NCBI GenBank assembly: GCA_949357655.1
Contig: CASHTG010000015.1
Coordinates: 1-64,000 of the forward strand
Source: Parascedosporium putredinis
Lineage: Eukaryota; Ascomycota; Sordariomycetes; Microascales; Microascaceae
Length of the DNA stretch: 64,000 bases
Reading direction: 5' to 3'
Part shown: piece by piece, positions 60,426-64,000 of the stretch
Numbering within the stretch: the stretch's first letter is position 1
Layout: each line of letters begins with the position of its first letter
Position numbers and translations under genes: made by a program
Notes under the pieces: model-generated
Told to the model about the DNA's origin: nothing
The model's input: the letters and a program-made list of their open reading frames with translations, nothing else
The model's database searches: none

Positions 60426-61672
60426 ATGGTGGCCTTCGCGGTGATCCGAAATGTACTCGGCGATCCGTTCCGCCTACCATACGTTATTGCCGTGCCCGTT
60501 GTCCTAATCTTGGTAGTTGTCTACCATAGATCAGCCGGAGTTAGGCGAAGACACGTCCAGGCCAGCGCAAAGAGTGATACTGAGCCCGAGAGCCGGGCAG
60601 TGTCCAAAAGTGATCGCATCCCAGGGACTTGGACACCGAGTTCGTTTCGGCGCCCTGCCCCGGCTCCCTACCCAGACTGGTCGGTGGTGGCTACTAAGCC
60701 CCTCCCTACCGTGCATTTCGATATGGACCCAAGTACCATATGACGATGGGCCTAAGGCAACTGGACTTCGATCAATGGATTGAGCTGGACAATCATTATC
60801 CGAAATTTCACGCTGATAAGACACGCAGGCTCGAGGAAAGGGCGGAAAAATGCGTCCATACCCATCCTGATGCCTACCCCGCAGCGATAGAGCTTCTCGA
60901 AGAACTTACCGACTATCTTCCGGCTCGATATCCTAGCATGTTCAAACGCACGGCGGTTGGCATCGACAATATGTGGTCTAACGAATCCTTCAACATTATC
61001 GAGAGGCCTCTCAAAGAAAACCCAATGGCGATATGCGCTCGCCTTGTACAAGATGACTTGGCCCTCATGATTGAGCGGCCTGACGGACAGTATTATCTTC
61101 TTGGTGGCGCCGTACTGTTGGCTGGCTTCTGGAGACTCACGGACAAATTGGGAATGCCTCTTTCTGAGATTCACACCTCCGGCGATGTTCCGCACTACAA
61201 AGAGAAGCTCGAGACTGGAATGATGAAGTTCTTTACGCGCTTACGCCCCGAGACAATGTACTGTCGCAACAACTACTTTCTTCAAGTCGACGACAATCTC
61301 CCGTGGAGCGTTAGCATCGGAGAGGAAGACGCACCGGTGGTCAGCTGGAGCACAGCAGAGAAGGATAAGGCCATCGCCCACCACTGGTTCAGATCGGAGA
61401 GGCAGTCCCTTCGGCGATTGCCCAAGACGGGTGCCGTTGTCTTCACCATTAGAACGTATTTCCACCCCATAACCGAAATCTGTCAGGAAGACTATGTCCC
61501 CGGGCGGCTGGCAAGCGGCATCCGCAGTTGGGACGGCACAGTTGCAAAGTATAAAGGCCGGGAGAAGTATGAGAAGGTCTTATTGGAGTACTTGGACAGG
61601 GAGCACCAGAGACAGTTGGACCGTGGGCTAGATCTGTCTAAAGAAGGCGAAGTTCATCAATATCCGTTTTAG
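60426..61672 (+). CDS. DUF3445 protein with N-terminal membrane anchor (frame-broken)
   Basis: A DUF3445 (PF11927, heme-dependent oxidative N-demethylase alpha-like) protein of about 415 residues. A hydrophobic N-terminal segment (YVIAVPVVLILVVVYH) probably anchors it in the ER membrane. The core has the family pattern YHMTMGLRQLDFDQWIELD, then LPARYPSMF, GGAVLLAGFWRLTDKLGMPL, IHTSGDVPHYKEKL, NNYFLQVDDNLPW and a Pro-His-Arg-rich tail. The family binds heme and removes methyl groups from amines in bacteria; the fungal role is unknown. One missing base in the C4 run 60699-60702 separates ATKP from the continuation YRAFRYGPKYHMTM. No intron is needed. The next gene on the right converges. Confidence 0.82.
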
Positions 61673-62107
61673 CTTATAAAAGTTGGCTACGGCCCTCTTC
61701 AAATAGATTAATTATACATCTAGTATTCATTGAAAGCGCACAGAGTCGAGGTTTATAACTAAATGAATTATAAATGCCTTCAAACCTCTTCGCAGTGATT
61801 GATAGATCTAAATGCTTCAATACCCGACCTCTTTTTCATTTCGTCAATCACAAGCCTCACCCTTCTCTATTTAAAGATCAAACTCAAGAAGAAAACAATT
61901 TTCTTAGTTACACATAGGCTGTGAAAATAAGAGCATAGGCTCGACTGAATCTCAAGTCTTTTAGATGCTATCGAGAAATGTAATAAATAATATTAGGTCT
62001 TTCATCTTATCTATGATGGAAATTGTAAAGTAGTATACTCGCTCAAGGACATGCTCCCACCCAAGTCTCTCTCCATCACCCCTCTCTAACGGAGCCATTT
62101 CCGGGAC
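61673..62107. other. Spacer, converging gene ends
   Basis: AT-rich 3' flanks of the DUF3445 gene (+) and the ammonium permease (-). No other feature seen. Confidence 0.5.
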
Positions 62108-63886
62108 CTAGTCCTGCTTAGGCTCGTCGGTAGGTGTGACTACGCGAGTCGCGGCATGTGATTCAGGGCCAATCAACCGGCCAGAGATAGTGCCCTGAGT
62201 AGGGCTTCCGAACCCGTCCGCCTCCCAATCCGAGAAATACTTTTGATCCAAGCCCTGTAGCTCTTCCTCTTCGCGCACGCGGAGGTGAAGGCCGGGGATC
62301 TTGTTGATGACGAAAAGCAGTATGCAGCTAACGAAAAAGCTCCAGGCAGCGCAGGTAAGGGCACCGGCGAGCTGGTAGCCCATCTGCTTGAAGTTGCGAA
62401 CATACCAGCCTCCCTCATTGGTGGTGGTGATGCCGTCGAGAGCATTCACGAACGGCGCGGCGAAAAAGCCCGTGAGGATATCACCGAACACGCCGCCCAT
62501 GCCGTGGAGAGCAAAGATATCGAGACCTTCGTCGATGGAGATGAGGTACTTGTATTTATTGCAATAAAAGCTGCCAATGGCGGTGAGGCAGCCGATGAGG
62601 GTAGAGGTATATACTGGCACTAAAGGAGGGAGTTAGATATGTGGCTAAAGAGGGTTGGGATCATGGAGAAATTTCTTACCAAAACCAGCTGCTGGGGTGA
62701 TGCCGACCAAGCCAGATATGATGCCCGAACAGAACCCAATAATGCTGCATTTCCGTGTGTGGGCATACTCTAGGAGGACCCAGGTGATACCGCCACCGCT
62801 AGCGGAGAGGTTGGTGTTCATTACGGCGTAGATGCTTCGGATGCTCAAGTTTCCAGTGCTGGCACCTAATGGGAGGTATCGATTAGATCAAGCCTTCTCC
62901 TCGAGGAAAGGACGAGTGGAGAAAGGACTAACCATTGAAAGCAAACCAACCAAACCAGACAAAGACAGTACCAATGCCCACGAGGAAGGGGTTGTGAGGC
63001 TTGAAGTGAGGAAGCTTAGGGTGATGACTCTCTCCGAAGGGGTCCCTACGCTTGCCGAGCATGAACGACCAAGCAAGTGCGCCAAAGCCGCTAGCGATAT
63101 GGACGGGGCCCGAACCGGCAAAATCTAGCACGCCGAGTTTGAAAAGCCAGCCGGAAGGGTTCCACTCCCAGTACGCAAGGCTAGTAACGTTAGTCCCATT
63201 CCCGCAGCCGCATCAAGCCCTGATGAGGAGAGTCTTTGATCGCAGTGGCGATGGGTTGAGGAAGTTGCCATGAGCGACTCACAAGTAATATACAAACGTC
63301 GTCCAGCAAAGGATAAAAATGGTACTCGGCAATAGCCTACCGCGCTCCAGCATAGCGCCAGCCAAGATCATGGCGGTGCACGTCACGAATGTGACGCCGA
63401 AGGTGGCGTAGAGAATATCGGGGACATCCGAGTTAGCCAAGCTGGGGTAGGCAAGGACGTTGTGCAAGACGCCCTTGGATAGGTCGCCAAGGATAGGATT
63501 GGTGGTATGGGCCTCGTAGAGAGAGTAGCCGTACAACCAGAACTGGATCGCCACGGCACAGGCGCAGAATAGAGACTGGAAGACCATGGTCAAGGCGGAC
63601 TTGCGGCGATGCATGCCGGCGTAGAGGAAGCCAATGGCTGGGGTAATTTGCCAGCAGAGCATGGCGGAGATGGTGAGAAAACAGAGATCGCCCTACATCC
63701 AGAGAGATGTGGTTACTAGCCGAACTTGCACAACGTTTGTTTACACTTGCAGGTAGAACCTGTAAGTAATCAATAGCCACCTACCTTGTTATATGGGGAA
63801 TTAACATCCAAGAGCATGGGGTCCGCTCCGAGAGGCTGGACACTGTAGTCCGGCCATTCCTCGATAGCGGGGAGTTTATCCGCCAT
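62108..63886 (-). CDS. Ammonium transporter (Amt/MEP family)
   Basis: High-affinity ammonium permease of the plasma membrane, 485 residues, intact. Exons 63785-63886, 63283-63692, 62933-63180, 62680-62865 and 62108-62619 with GT-AG introns. The expected eleven membrane helices are present. Pore histidines are seen in GSGPVHIASG (the conserved H of the twin-His pair) and ALHGMGGVFGDILTG. Other signatures: GFLYAGMHRRKSAL, KPHNPFLVGIGTVFVWFGWF, SGLVGITPAAGFV. The C-terminal tail after the last helix contains the LRVREEEELQGLD region that contacts neighbouring subunits in this trimeric family. It is probably nitrogen-regulated, as MEP genes generally are, but no GATA cluster was checked because the promoter runs off the window. 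Confidence 0.93.
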
Positions 63887-64000
63887 TTTTGTGGTGTTGA
63901 GGGTGGAAGCTGGTGGGGGTAGAGGGTAGCAGATCCGTGGTGTCACACACGTAGGGCTTCTCCTTCCTATGCGGCCGGTCCAGGTTGCTGGGAATGTAGT

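Noticed and set aside
59914..60480. 188-codon minus-strand frame
   Set aside because: No recognisable domain, overlaps the start of the DUF3445 gene on the other strand, and has no TATA or intron support.

Overview
The window is the end of a chromosome of a filamentous ascomycete (Pezizomycotina; I cannot name the genus). It opens with about 50 CCCTAA units (TTAGGG on the other strand). Genes have short introns of about 50-190 nt, and the families are fungal: a LysM/GH18 killer-toxin-like chitinase, Zn2Cys6 regulators, a LaeA-like methyltransferase, 2EXR, DUF7136 and DUF3445 proteins. A repeat copy beside the telomere is strongly AT-shifted, and a LINE relic carries stops of the CAG/CAA to TAG/TAA kind. 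Both suggest repeat-induced point mutation (RIP).

Layout. 1-314: telomere. 315-1025: AT-rich subtelomere. 1026-5732 (-): large chitinase gene ending only about 0.7 kb from the telomere, divergent from a secreted DUF7136-type gene (6807-7601). 7.6-14.2 kb: gene-poor, with a LINE relic (about 10.75-12.62 kb). 14.2-16.1 kb (-): intact LaeA-like methyltransferase. 16.1-19.4 kb: degenerate DNA holding a second, less mutated copy of the telomere-proximal repeat. 19.5 kb: small cysteine-rich secreted peptide with a Kex2 site. 20.3-41.7 kb: a metabolic-looking region made of Zn2Cys6 regulator 1 and sugar transporter 1, a TauD-type dioxygenase, a secreted membrane-anchored protein, a Gfo/Idh/MocA dehydrogenase, then Zn2Cys6 regulator 2 and sugar transporter 2. 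42-49 kb (-): a 2EXR protein, a stand-alone secreted relative of the chitinase C-terminal region, and a bilirubin-oxidase-like multicopper oxidase. 53-64 kb: a conserved secreted protein, an esterase, a Thr/Val-rich secreted protein with a knottin-like tail, a membrane-anchored DUF3445 protein and an intact ammonium permease.

How the genes may work together. The middle region looks like sugar or carboxylate uptake and oxidation under two related regulators. The chitinase, its detached relative and several secreted proteins look like a subtelomeric secretome for contact with other organisms. These roles are inferred from families and neighbourhood.

Main caution. At least ten otherwise well-conserved genes are broken by single missing bases, mostly inside G/C/A/T runs. 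Five others (methyltransferase, transporter 1, Gfo/Idh, ammonium permease, DUF7136) are clean. This looks more like homopolymer under-calling in the assembly than widespread gene death, so I annotate the broken genes as CDS and give the break positions.
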